This document shows, piece by piece, positions 53,065-60,728 of a stretch of 64,000 nt of DNA. This stretch comes from Pontibacter aydingkolensis. Its GTDB lineage: Bacteria; Bacteroidota; Bacteroidia; Cytophagales; Hymenobacteraceae. Below the pieces are notes generated by a model. The model was not told the origin of the DNA. It saw nothing but the letters and a program-made list of their open reading frames with translations, and searched no databases. Made by a program: the position numbers and the translations under genes. The DNA lies in assembly GCF_019443125.1 (NCBI RefSeq), contig NZ_JAHYXK010000002.1, positions 310,001-374,000 of the forward strand, read 5' to 3'. Position 1 is the first letter of the stretch. Every line of letters starts with the position of its first letter.

Positions 53065-53967
53065 ATGGCATTAAACAAAGAACTTTGGATTGCCGACATC
53101 CAAGAAGCTATAAAAATGGACTCTCCATTTTTAGCTACAGTAACTAACCACGATGCTTATATCGTGAACCGTACAGTACACGTACCACAGGCTGGTTCGG
53201 TAATAGACATACAAGTTGACCGTACTGTACTTCCTGCAGGTGTGCTACAAAGAACTGACAGCGAATTAACTTACGACATTCGCCAGTTTACTATTAGCCC
53301 AGTAAGAATTACTGACCTAGAGACTGCACAGATTTCTTACGACAAGCGTCAGTCTATCCTAGGTGAAGGTTTCCGTACCCTTGCAGAGAGAATGGGTAAC
53401 GAAGCCCTAAAAGAATACGCAAAAGGTGCTATCACAAAAGTAACCACTTCAGGTACTGCTACTAACACGGCACTTGCTGAAGGTGTTTCTACCAACCGTA
53501 AAGCAGTTACTACTGCTGACATCATGAAGCTTGCCCAAGTGCTTGATAAGCAGGGCATGCCAAAGAATGGCAGAAAGCTAATTATGCAGACTGATATGTT
53601 CTATCAGCTTCTAGCACAAGACAACATGCTTAATTCTGCTTACAATGGTTTCGCTAACAACGCGCTAGAAACTGGTGTTGTATTGAAGCTATTCGGTTTT
53701 GACATCAGCATCCGTCCATTTGTTGCAGTTTATGCGACCGATGGTACACCGAAGGACTTCGGTGCTGCTGGTGTTGGTACCGATAACCTAGCTTGTATTG
53801 CATACCATCCCTCTGCTGTAGCAAAAGCTATGGGCGCTACTGAAATGCTTTATGATGAAAACAACCCTGTGTACTACGGTTCTATCCTAAGTGCCATCCA
53901 GTGGGCTGGTTTCTCTAAGCTTCGCGCTGACAATAAAGGTGTTGTAGCACTTGTCCAGTCTGTTTAA
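53065..53967 (+). CDS. Major capsid protein
   Basis: 300 residues. The fold type is recognised from position after the protease-scaffold gene, length and sequence features: QEAIKMDSPFLATVTNHDAYIVNRTVHVPQAGSVIDIQVDRTVLP, RQSILGEGFRTLAERMGNEALKEYA, and LDKQGMPKNGRKLIMQTDMFYQLL, which resembles HK97-fold capsids of Bacteroidetes phages. It has its own promoter with a long leader and a terminator, fitting very high expression. Confidence 0.85.
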   Translation: MALNKELWIADIQEAIKMDSPFLATVTNHDAYIVNRTVHVPQAGSVIDIQVDRTVLPAGVLQRTDSELTYDIRQFTISPVRITDLETAQISYDKRQSILGEGFRTLAERMGNEALKEYAKGAITKVTTSGTATNTALAEGVSTNRKAVTTADIMKLAQVLDKQGMPKNGRKLIMQTDMFYQLLAQDNMLNSAYNGFANNALETGVVLKLFGFDISIRPFVAVYATDGTPKDFGAAGVGTDNLACIAYHPSAVAKAMGATEMLYDENNPVYYGSILSAIQWAGFSKLRADNKGVVALVQSV

Positions 53968-53990
53968 TCAGGCAACATAACAGAGTAATC

Positions 53991-54028
53991 AAGGCCAATC
54001 AATTACAATTATTGGTTGGCCTTTTTTA
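53991..54028 (+). terminator. Terminator after the major capsid gene
   Basis: AAGGCCAA pairs with TTGGCCTT around a 17-base loop with a T6 tract. No late promoter follows before the sheath gene, so the sheath and tube genes probably depend on read-through. Confidence 0.82.
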
Positions 54029-54058
54029 CAACCAAACAAAAAACAAAACAGATAAATC

Positions 54059-55183
54059 ATGGCATTAAATGATATAACATTTGTAAAGAATGGAAATGGT
54101 TTGGGTCGTAGACTGCAAAGCGCAGACGGTGTTGCTGGTATAGTATTTTATTCTGCTGCACTGCCAACTGGCTTCTCTACTACTGAAAGAATTAAGATTG
54201 TCTATTCAGTAGCGGAAGCAGAAGCGCTAGGTATCACCTCGGCACTCTTCGGTTCAATTCATTACCAGGTAAAGGAATTCTTTAGAGGTAACACCTCGGG
54301 TAAACTTTACATCAGCATCAACGCTGTACCAGCTTCTACTTACAACTTCGTTGAAGTTACTTCGCTGGTAAACTACTCTAATGGTGAAATTAAATTAGTA
54401 GGTGTTGTGGCTGACGCTTCGGTGTTCGCTGCAGCACAGATTACTACCCTGAATACTATCGCAGAAGGTTTGTATGCTTCATTCAAGCCGGTATCTATAC
54501 TGTATGGTGCGAAATTCTCAACCCTGACTACTGCAACACTTCCGTCAGCTATTGCTACGGCCCCTTATGTAACTACTGTACTGGCTTCTGACGGTAAGTC
54601 TGCTAGCGTAGCAAACGTTGGACTGGCACTTGGTACAGTTTCTAAAGCAAAAGTATCTGAAAGCATCGGCTGGATTAGAAAATTCAACCTTTCTGACGGT
54701 ATTGAAATGGAAGAACCTGCTATCGCAACTGGCGATAAAGTAAACGCTTTAACTGACGCTGCTTTGTCTGACCTGAAAGATAAAGGTTATCTGGTAGCAA
54801 GAAAGTATACTGGTATCGCTGGTACATACTTCGCTGACTCATTGACATCTGACGCGGCTACTTCAGACTACTCTACCATCGAAAATGTAAGAACCATCAA
54901 CAAGGCTATCATGGGCGTAAGAACCATGCTACTGCCTGAACTGATGTCTCCGCTTACATTATCTGCCGGCAAACTGTCTGAGGACACTATAGCTAAGTTC
55001 GAGTTACTTGCTACACAGGCGCTTGAATCACTTCAATTTGCTGGCGAACTATCTTCTTTCACGGTTCTTATCAACCCGGACCAGAACGTACTGGCGTCTT
55101 CTAAACTGGAGATTTCATTGTCCCTTGTTCCGCTAGGTGTTGCCAGAAAGATTGTAGTAAACATAGGCTACGCACTAAAATAA
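54059..55183 (+). CDS. Contractile tail sheath, DUF2586
   Basis: 374 residues. The DUF2586 pattern is seen in MALNDITFVKNGNGLGRRLQSADGVAGIVFYSA, VYSVAEAEALGIT, then VNALTDAALSDLKDKGYLVARKYTGIAGTYFADS and RTINKAIMGVRTMLLPELMSP. It forms the outer contractile sheath around the tail tube. It lies between capsid and tube. Confidence 0.9.
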   Translation: MALNDITFVKNGNGLGRRLQSADGVAGIVFYSAALPTGFSTTERIKIVYSVAEAEALGITSALFGSIHYQVKEFFRGNTSGKLYISINAVPASTYNFVEVTSLVNYSNGEIKLVGVVADASVFAAAQITTLNTIAEGLYASFKPVSILYGAKFSTLTTATLPSAIATAPYVTTVLASDGKSASVANVGLALGTVSKAKVSESIGWIRKFNLSDGIEMEEPAIATGDKVNALTDAALSDLKDKGYLVARKYTGIAGTYFADSLTSDAATSDYSTIENVRTINKAIMGVRTMLLPELMSPLTLSAGKLSEDTIAKFELLATQALESLQFAGELSSFTVLINPDQNVLASSKLEISLSLVPLGVARKIVVNIGYALK

Positions 55184-55205
55184 ATCAAAATAGAGGAACA
55201 GAATA

Positions 55206-55616
55206 ATGTTAATAAATGGATTAGAGTATAGCTGGTCAAAGATAACTTTTATCGTAGCTGGCATACCCGTTACACGTATCTCTGCTATCAACTATTCAGA
55301 TAAGCAGGAGAAAACTAACAACCGTGGTGCAGGCAGCATGCCAGTATCGCGTTCCCAGGGTGCATACGAAGCAACAGCTTCTATTACCTTGCACGCATCA
55401 GAAATTGAAGCATTGACAGCCGCAGCCCCAAACAGACGTTTGCAGGACATACCGCCGTTTTCAATTATAGTTAGTTATGCAAAACCTGATAATTCAGGTA
55501 CGGCTACTCACAAGCTTAGAAACGTGGAATTCATGACTAACGGTCGTGACATCAAGACGGGTGATACGTTGATTGAAACAGAATTAGAACTTATAGTATC
55601 TCATATAGATTGGTAA
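55206..55616 (+). CDS. Tail tube protein
   Basis: 136 residues of beta-rich sequence in the usual place between sheath and tail chaperones. LINGLEYSWSKITFIVAGIPVTRISAINYSDKQEKTNNRGAGSMPVSRSQGAYEA resembles the tube proteins that accompany DUF2586 sheaths. It is followed by a long hairpin. Confidence 0.8.
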   Translation: MLINGLEYSWSKITFIVAGIPVTRISAINYSDKQEKTNNRGAGSMPVSRSQGAYEATASITLHASEIEALTAAAPNRRLQDIPPFSIIVSYAKPDNSGTATHKLRNVEFMTNGRDIKTGDTLIETELELIVSHIDW

Positions 55617-55634
55617 TTATCACCACCTATCAAA

Positions 55635-55667
55635 GAAAGGGAATCCTGAAAGACAGGATTCCCTTTC
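55635..55667 (+). terminator. Perfect 14-bp hairpin overlapping late promoter P7
   Basis: GAAAGGGAATCCTG pairs with CAGGATTCCCTTTC around AAAGA. Only a weak T-rich tail (TCCTTTAT) follows. The -35 of P7 (AGACA at 55651) lies in the loop and right arm. Confidence 0.75.
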
Positions 55668-55679
55668 TCCTTTATACTG
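55651..55679 (+). promoter_or_regulatory. Phage late promoter P7 (tail chaperones)
   Basis: AGACA at 55651, TTTATACTG at 55671-55679 (20 bases). The likely start codon is the ATG at 55705, 25 bases on. Confidence 0.7.
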
Positions 55680-55704
55680 GTATATAAAATTGGAATACCA
55701 GGAA

Positions 55705-56262
55705 ATGAAAAACACACAAGAATTAGCAGGTACATTTACCCTGACTGTTACAGACAACAACGGTAAAGAGTACAACACCATCATCAAGAAAGGAAGCATT
55801 GAAGAGAGAAAGAAAATACACCTTACTATCGGTACTGATGATTACTTCCCGTTAGCGGAACAATTCATCAAGAATAACCTAGTAAGTGGCGATAATCTTT
55901 TTGCTGATGAAGAGGCGCTTTATGCGGCAACAACACGCCTAATGGAAGTTGTTACTTTCAACGCGGCAAAATTAGTAGACACACCTGAAGGCATCAATGC
56001 AGCATTCAGTATTGAAGCAACCGATACAAACGGTAACACCTTACTTGCACATTTTGAGAAGCCAAGTGTCCAGGTGAAAAAGAAGCTGTTTACAATGCTT
56101 ACAAAAGGCGTTGACAACCCCTTTACATTAGGTGAAGTTATGGTGCTTGAATGCTTCTTAGAAGGAGACGAGTTAAACAATGATGCGGAAGTATTGGCAT
56201 CGGCGGCAATGATATTATCATCTTATATCGAAAGCTATAACATCGTTATAAAAAAAAATTAG
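55705..56262 (+). CDS. Tail assembly chaperone, short form
   Basis: 185 residues from the ATG at 55705 (a TTG at 55690 would add five residues but lacks support). The protein is acidic and helical, located between tail tube and tape measure, where tail chaperones always lie. Its last codons are ATA AAA AAA AAT TAG. The nine-A run gives a slippery A_AAA_AAA, and a second open frame lies in the -1 frame just after it, so it is probably the G-type short product of a G/GT pair. The fold assignment is by position. Confidence 0.68.
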   Translation: MKNTQELAGTFTLTVTDNNGKEYNTIIKKGSIEERKKIHLTIGTDDYFPLAEQFIKNNLVSGDNLFADEEALYAATTRLMEVVTFNAAKLVDTPEGINAAFSIEATDTNGNTLLAHFEKPSVQVKKKLFTMLTKGVDNPFTLGEVMVLECFLEGDELNNDAEVLASAAMILSSYIESYNIVIKKN

Positions 56263-56432
56263 GACAAACATTAAGTGATAAGGATTACTTCAGGCAAATA
56301 AAGGCGTTGATTCGCTTCCATTATAAAATCAATCCAGACGATTTAGAACCTGATGAATTTATTGAGTTGTGGCAGGAATTAAGGTGGGTATTAGACAAGC
56401 AAGGCATCTTAAGCTTTGGAAAGGGTAGTTAG
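56256..56432 (+). CDS. -1 frameshift extension of the tail chaperone (T part of GT)
   Basis: Reading in the -1 frame from the A run gives KLGQTLSDKDYFRQIKALIR and about 38 more residues ending LSFGKGS at a TAG (56430-56432). The frame has no ATG or GTG, and its only TTG (56307) would cut off a third of it. The content (DYFRQIKALIRF, PDEFIELWQELRW) looks like real protein. Expected product: about 242 residues by slippage at 56250-56256. It would chaperone the tape measure during tail assembly. Confidence 0.68.
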   Translation, partial: KLGQTLSDKDYFRQIKALIRFHYKINPDDLEPDEFIELWQELRWVLDKQGILSFGKGS

Positions 56433-56449
56433 AAATAGCTACCCTTTTT
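56420..56449 (+). terminator. Terminator at the end of the chaperone frame
   Basis: AAAGGGTAG pairs with CTACCCTTT around a 10-base loop, extended by wobble pairs, with a T tract. It overlaps the -1-frame stop and precedes P8. Confidence 0.8.
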
Positions 56450-56455
56450 CATTTA

Positions 56456-56485
56456 AAACACACCTGTAAACGGGCCTTTATACTG
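56456..56485 (+). promoter_or_regulatory. Phage late promoter P8 (tape measure-hub-spike unit)
   Basis: AAACA at 56456, TTTATACTG at 56477-56485 (21 bases), 18-base leader TCAAATAACACAGTGTAA to the ATG at 56504. Confidence 0.85.
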
Positions 56486-56503
56486 TCAAATAACACAGTG
56501 TAA

Positions 56504-58147
56504 ATGGCTAACATAGTTGAATATGTAATATCACTCAAAGATAAATTCACCTCACCGATGCAGCGTGCAAACAGGAGTGTTCAGCAACTGAATAACTCAG
56601 TAGGCAGGATGCGAGGTACTACCGCATCGGCATCTAAAGGTGTCAATGTATTGGGCGCTGGCTTTAGTATGATGGGCTTGTCTATTGCCGGTGTAGTAGC
56701 TGGTTTAGGCGCAGCCATCTATAAGGTTGGGCAGATGGGTATGGAGATGGAACAGACGCGGGTAAGGTTTGAGACCTTTACCGGTTCTGCTGAGAAAGGC
56801 AACGCTGTCATAAAGGAGTTACAGAAGTTCGCTATTGCTACACCATTTGACGACGCACAAGTACTAAAGGCAGGCCAGTCCTTATTGGCTTTCGGTATAG
56901 AAGCCGAGAACCTGAAACCCATACTTTCCACGCTGGGAAATATCTCATCTGCAACTGGCAAAGACTTCAATGAACTTGTAACCATTTACGGTAAGAATAA
57001 GCTGGCTGGCATTATCCAGGCAGAAGACCTGAACCAGCTGACAGAAGCCGGTATTCCGGTATATGAGTCCCTGGCAAAACAGATGGGTGTAAGTACTGAC
57101 CAGGTTAAAAAGATGGGTAGCGAAGGTAAAATCTCCTTTGCTATGCTTGAGAAGTCATTTGACGAACTGGGCGGTAAGTCCGGTAAGTGGGGCGACTTGA
57201 TGGAGAAGCAGTCAAAGACTTTTGGCGGCAGGCTATCATCATTAATGGGTATGGTACAGAACCTGGGTTCAGGCTTAGGTGAAATGATGCTTCCAATGAT
57301 GGGGTCTATAGTTGACGCAGGCAATACTTTAATGACCTTCATCAACACCAATAAGAAAAGGCTTGGTTCTATGTTCAAGCCACTGATGGACGCGTTTAAA
57401 CCCATCAAAGACGCCTTCGTGCAAATCCGAAAAGAAATGGGCATGACAGGTGATAGTAGCGAGATGCTTAAATCTGTATTTAATGGTATCGCTACGGTAA
57501 TCAAGTTGGTATCCCCTATCATCAAAATGTTCGCGACTGTCCTTGCTACAGTTTACACAAGTGTCTTTAAGATTATCAAGGCCTTTGCAGACTGGTACAA
57601 GAGAACAGAATGGATTCAGAAGGCAGTTAAATTCCTTTACCTCACTTTCAAGTATGCTTTCGAGGACATCGCTACTATGGCTACCAAAATCTTTGGTGGT
57701 ATAGGTGATATGATTGCTGGCGTGTTCAATACTGATTGGGACCAGGTTAAAAAAGGTGCAGCTTCCATTGGTGATGGTATCTATAAAAGCAATGAGGAAA
57801 TAGCCGAACAACAAGCCAGGATGAAGAAAGACTGGGAAGCCCCAATGACAGTTGATATGTGGGCAGACGAGAAATCGACTTCAACCATAGCAGACGAAGT
57901 AAGTGATGCTACTAATTCAAAAGCTTCAAAGGCGGCTGCTTCTGCCAGTGCAGACAAGAAACTGGAATCGGCTATCGGTTCAGCTTCCGGTTCAAAAAGC
58001 ACCACCATCGACATCAGGATTGACAAGCTTATTGAACGCTTCGAGAACTACAACACCAACATCAACGAGTCGAAAGAAAACATCAGGAAGATGGTGTTGG
58101 AAGCATTAACAGGCGCAGTGTCCGACCTGTCAGCAAATTATAATTAA
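56504..58147 (+). CDS. Tape measure protein
   Basis: 547 residues. The tape-measure domain is clear: VEYVISLKDKFTSPMQRANRSVQQLNNSVGRM, a hydrophobic GFSMMGLSIAGVVAGLGAAIY segment, QTRVRFETFTGSAEKGNAVIKELQKFAIATPFDDAQVLKAGQSLLAFG, then LTEAGIPVYESLAKQMG. A second hydrophobic zone lies at about 325-365. The length would set a short tail of very roughly 80 nm by the usual 1.5 angstrom per residue rule. Confidence 0.93.
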   Translation: MANIVEYVISLKDKFTSPMQRANRSVQQLNNSVGRMRGTTASASKGVNVLGAGFSMMGLSIAGVVAGLGAAIYKVGQMGMEMEQTRVRFETFTGSAEKGNAVIKELQKFAIATPFDDAQVLKAGQSLLAFGIEAENLKPILSTLGNISSATGKDFNELVTIYGKNKLAGIIQAEDLNQLTEAGIPVYESLAKQMGVSTDQVKKMGSEGKISFAMLEKSFDELGGKSGKWGDLMEKQSKTFGGRLSSLMGMVQNLGSGLGEMMLPMMGSIVDAGNTLMTFINTNKKRLGSMFKPLMDAFKPIKDAFVQIRKEMGMTGDSSEMLKSVFNGIATVIKLVSPIIKMFATVLATVYTSVFKIIKAFADWYKRTEWIQKAVKFLYLTFKYAFEDIATMATKIFGGIGDMIAGVFNTDWDQVKKGAASIGDGIYKSNEEIAEQQARMKKDWEAPMTVDMWADEKSTSTIADEVSDATNSKASKAAASASADKKLESAIGSASGSKSTTIDIRIDKLIERFENYNTNINESKENIRKMVLEALTGAVSDLSANYN

Positions 58148-58152
58148 CAGGA

Positions 58153-58758
58153 ATGGAAAGAGATTATCAACTACCTAAGACATACCAGCAACTACAGACA
58201 AACAAGCTGGAACTGGTCACTACTACTTTCGCTAACGCATATGTAAAACCAGCGCTGTATGAGAAAGCTTTTGGCGATACCTCAGCTTTTCTGGGCAGGC
58301 AACTAATTACTACCGTGAAGCTGGTACTACCGGACTATGAGATTGAAAAGTATGATTTAAGAACCAGTAAATGGGAAAAAGTAACAGTCCCTGGTGATGA
58401 AATATTACTGGACACGGTGCTTGTGGAAATTTCATCTTCAAAGAATATCGTACAGACTGCCATTAACGGTATGCATGGTACTGTGAAGGAATACATATCT
58501 AATGGTGATTATGAAGTTACCATCAGCGGTGCTATAGTTTCTAAAGGCAAAGGCTTTCCTGCCGAGGAAGTAAGAACACTCAACAACATTCTGCATGCCC
58601 CTATTGCTATCAAAGTAGAATCAGAATTGCTTTCCCTCTTCAGCATCTACAACCTGGTGGTGACATCAGACTCTTTCCCATCCCGTGAAGGCTACACCAA
58701 CACGCAGCTATTCAGCTTCAACGCACTAAGCGACGAACCGCTGGAATTAAAACTCTAA
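58153..58758 (+). CDS. DUF6046-like tail/baseplate protein
   Basis: 201 residues, 5 bases after the tape measure. I associate the pattern (FLGRQLITTVKLVLPDYEIEKYDLRTSKWEKVTVPGDEILLDTVLVEISSSKNIVQTAINGMHGTVKEYISNGDYEVTI) with DUF6046, found in Bacteroidetes phages, from memory. Its place between tape measure and hub suggests a tail-tip or hub-adaptor role like the DNA circularisation or LysM protein of other phages. Confidence 0.65.
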   Translation: MERDYQLPKTYQQLQTNKLELVTTTFANAYVKPALYEKAFGDTSAFLGRQLITTVKLVLPDYEIEKYDLRTSKWEKVTVPGDEILLDTVLVEISSSKNIVQTAINGMHGTVKEYISNGDYEVTISGAIVSKGKGFPAEEVRTLNNILHAPIAIKVESELLSLFSIYNLVVTSDSFPSREGYTNTQLFSFNALSDEPLELKL

Positions 58759-58766
58759 CAAGTTGA

Positions 58767-59744
58767 ATGAAACGATTAACTAATCTGATAAAGATAGGCC
58801 AGCATGAAATCAATTATGTATCCGAGGTAGAGATAGAGTCCAGTTATGAGAACTTCACTGACAAGTGTACCATCAGGATGCCAACTAAAATCCAGTGGCA
58901 GGGCAAGCCGATTATCCAGGGCAGCAACAACACCATCTTCAAGATAGGCGACAAAGTGGAAGTTAACCTGGGTTACGACTTCAAAAACCAGAAAACCTTC
59001 ACCGGCTATGTGACAAAGGTAAGTACGCAAACACCACTTGAGATTGTCTGCGAGGATGCGATGTACCTGTTCAAGAAAGTTACCTACAACAAAAGCTTCA
59101 AAAAGGTAAGCCTGAAAGAACTGGTTGATTTCTTAATGGAAAAGATTGACGAGAAATTCAAAGTCAATATAACAATGGACGTACAGCTAGGCCAGTTCAT
59201 CATCAAGAAGGCTACGGGTGTGCAAGTGTTAGAGGAACTTAAGAAGACTTACGGCATTAACAGCTTCTTCAGGGACGGTGAATTGTACGTGGGCATGGCC
59301 TACAACACCAAGAATACCACAAGCTACCGCCTGGAAAAGGAATTCGTATTTCAGCAGCAAATTATAGACGACTCCCTGGAATACTTATCAGCTGAGGACA
59401 GAAAGATTAAAATCAAAGCCACCAGCATTGACGACAAGAACCAGAAGATTGAGTATGAGACAGGCGACGCAGACGGAGAGTCCCGCGACATCTTTGCTTA
59501 TAACCTTTCTGCGAAAGACCTGAAAGTGCTGGCTGATAACAGCATCAGCAAGTACAAGTACAGCGGCTTTGAAGGCGACTTCACCACTTTCGGAAACCCT
59601 CGCGTCAGACACGGCGATGCGGCCAAGCTGGTTGACTGGCAATACCCTGAGAGAAACGGCACTTACATAGTAAAGGCAGTTACGACCACTTTCGGTAACA
59701 ACGGCTTCAGGCAGCAGGTAACGCTGGCCCAAAAAATATCCTAA
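58767..59744 (+). CDS. Baseplate hub protein (gpD / Mu gp44-like)
   Basis: 325 residues with the hub pattern: INYVSEVEIESSYENFTDKCTIRMP, KVEVNLGYDFKNQKTFTGYVTKVSTQTPLEIVCEDAMYLFK, and a middle GVQVLEELKKTYGINSFFRDGELYVGM. The end is YSGFEGDFTTFGNPRVRHGDAAKLVDWQYPERNGTYIVKAVTTTFGNNGFRQQVTLAQK, typical of late-control/gp44 hubs. It carries the spike and connects tube to baseplate. Confidence 0.88.
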   Translation: MKRLTNLIKIGQHEINYVSEVEIESSYENFTDKCTIRMPTKIQWQGKPIIQGSNNTIFKIGDKVEVNLGYDFKNQKTFTGYVTKVSTQTPLEIVCEDAMYLFKKVTYNKSFKKVSLKELVDFLMEKIDEKFKVNITMDVQLGQFIIKKATGVQVLEELKKTYGINSFFRDGELYVGMAYNTKNTTSYRLEKEFVFQQQIIDDSLEYLSAEDRKIKIKATSIDDKNQKIEYETGDADGESRDIFAYNLSAKDLKVLADNSISKYKYSGFEGDFTTFGNPRVRHGDAAKLVDWQYPERNGTYIVKAVTTTFGNNGFRQQVTLAQKIS

Positions 59745-59751
59745 CCCATAG

Positions 59752-60174
59752 ATGAACATACAGAATGCAATACAGCGCCTGGCAAACAACAAGGAGTACT
59801 ACAGTTCTATAGCAGAGGTAACTGCTGTGAATGGCAACACCTGCGACGTGCTACTGCTGAGGGAAGACCTGGAATTATTTGATGTAAGGCTGAGTGCTGG
59901 TGAAGGCAAAGGCTTTGTGGTTACGCCTAAGGTGGGTTCTAAAGTACTGGTAAGCTACCTGAATGAAACGAATGCTTTTGTGTCTATGGTTGAGACTGCC
60001 GAACTGTATACCATCCAGACAGAGAATGAATCCCTCAAAGCCATCCTTTCTGACTTCTTTGATGCTATAGGAAGAATGACGGTAACAACCGCTATGGGCC
60101 CATCTGGTACGCCCATCAATGCGATGGACTTCACAAATCTCAAGACCAGACTAAACAAACTATTAAAAGAGTAA
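59752..60174 (+). CDS. Baseplate spike/OB-fold protein (Mu gp45 / gpV-like)
   Basis: 140 residues. The OB-fold pattern is IAEVTAVNGNTCDVLLLREDLELFDVRLSAGEGKGFVVTPKVGSKVLVSYLNETNAFVSMV. A helical tail follows (LKAILSDFFDAIGRM...NLKTRLNKLL). It follows the hub gene, as in Mu. No metal-binding HxH tip is visible, so the tip may be on another protein. Confidence 0.72.
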   Translation: MNIQNAIQRLANNKEYYSSIAEVTAVNGNTCDVLLLREDLELFDVRLSAGEGKGFVVTPKVGSKVLVSYLNETNAFVSMVETAELYTIQTENESLKAILSDFFDAIGRMTVTTAMGPSGTPINAMDFTNLKTRLNKLLKE

Positions 60175-60392
60175 TGGCACTGGTAAAACAAACACTGGAA
60201 ATGCAGGTACTGAACCTGTTGACAGACCTAAGCAAGAGGACCGAAAATCCACAACAGGCTAACCAGGATTTCGCAAGGGAGTTGGCTACCATCATTGACA
60301 ACTACATCAAGTCTGCTACGGTGACGGTTACTGTGGCGACTACCGGAACTGCTGCGGCACAAACTGGTACAGGGACAGGCAATCTTTCCTAA
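60174..60392 (+). CDS. Small phage protein, unknown
   Basis: 72 residues, starting in a TAATG overlap with the spike gene. A helical N-terminal part (LEMQVLNLLTDLSKRTENPQQANQDFARELATIIDNYI) is followed by a Thr/Val/Ala/Gly-rich tail (VTVTVATTGTAAAQTGTGTGN). No family is recognised. It is conserved in position in this type of phage as far as I recall. Confidence 0.6.
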   Translation: MALVKQTLEMQVLNLLTDLSKRTENPQQANQDFARELATIIDNYIKSATVTVTVATTGTAAAQTGTGTGNLS

Positions 60393-60420
60393 ACACACCG
60401 CTAAAACCCCATTTATACTA
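60391..60420 (+). promoter_or_regulatory. Phage late promoter P9 (gp25-fibre unit), leaderless type
   Basis: AAACA at 60391 (overlapping the upstream stop), TTTATACTA at 60412-60420 (21 bases), then only AT before the ATG at 60423. The final G is A here, the only variant of the element. Confidence 0.75.
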
Positions 60421-60422
60421 AT

Positions 60423-60728
60423 ATGCAAGCACAGGATTTTTTACTGAACGAAGACGGTGATTTGGCGATAGTCAACGGTGACCTGGTTGCCGGTGATTCC
60501 GATAACCAGCACGTGTGGGACATTCTGATTTCACATAAAGGCTGGTACAAGGAATTCCCTTTTGTGGGCGTAGGCTTGCAGTCTTACCTGAAATCCGCAG
60601 GGATGCAGCAGGAACTGAAAAGCGAAATACAGATTCAACTACAGTCGGACGGTTACAAGGTTAAAGAGGTAACAGTAGGCGACTTAGAAAAAATGGAAAT
60701 CGAATGGGATGTCACAAGAATCATTTAA
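60423..60728 (+). CDS. Baseplate wedge protein, gp25 / Mu gp46-like
   Basis: 101 residues. DFLLNEDGDLAIVNGDLVAGDSDNQHVWDILISHKGWYKEFPFVGVGLQSYLKS is the usual gp25/gp46 pattern, with C-terminal LKSEIQIQLQSDGYKVKEV. It is a wedge initiator in contractile systems. The start at 60423 is required by the conserved N-terminus. Confidence 0.85.
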   Translation: MQAQDFLLNEDGDLAIVNGDLVAGDSDNQHVWDILISHKGWYKEFPFVGVGLQSYLKSAGMQQELKSEIQIQLQSDGYKVKEVTVGDLEKMEIEWDVTRII

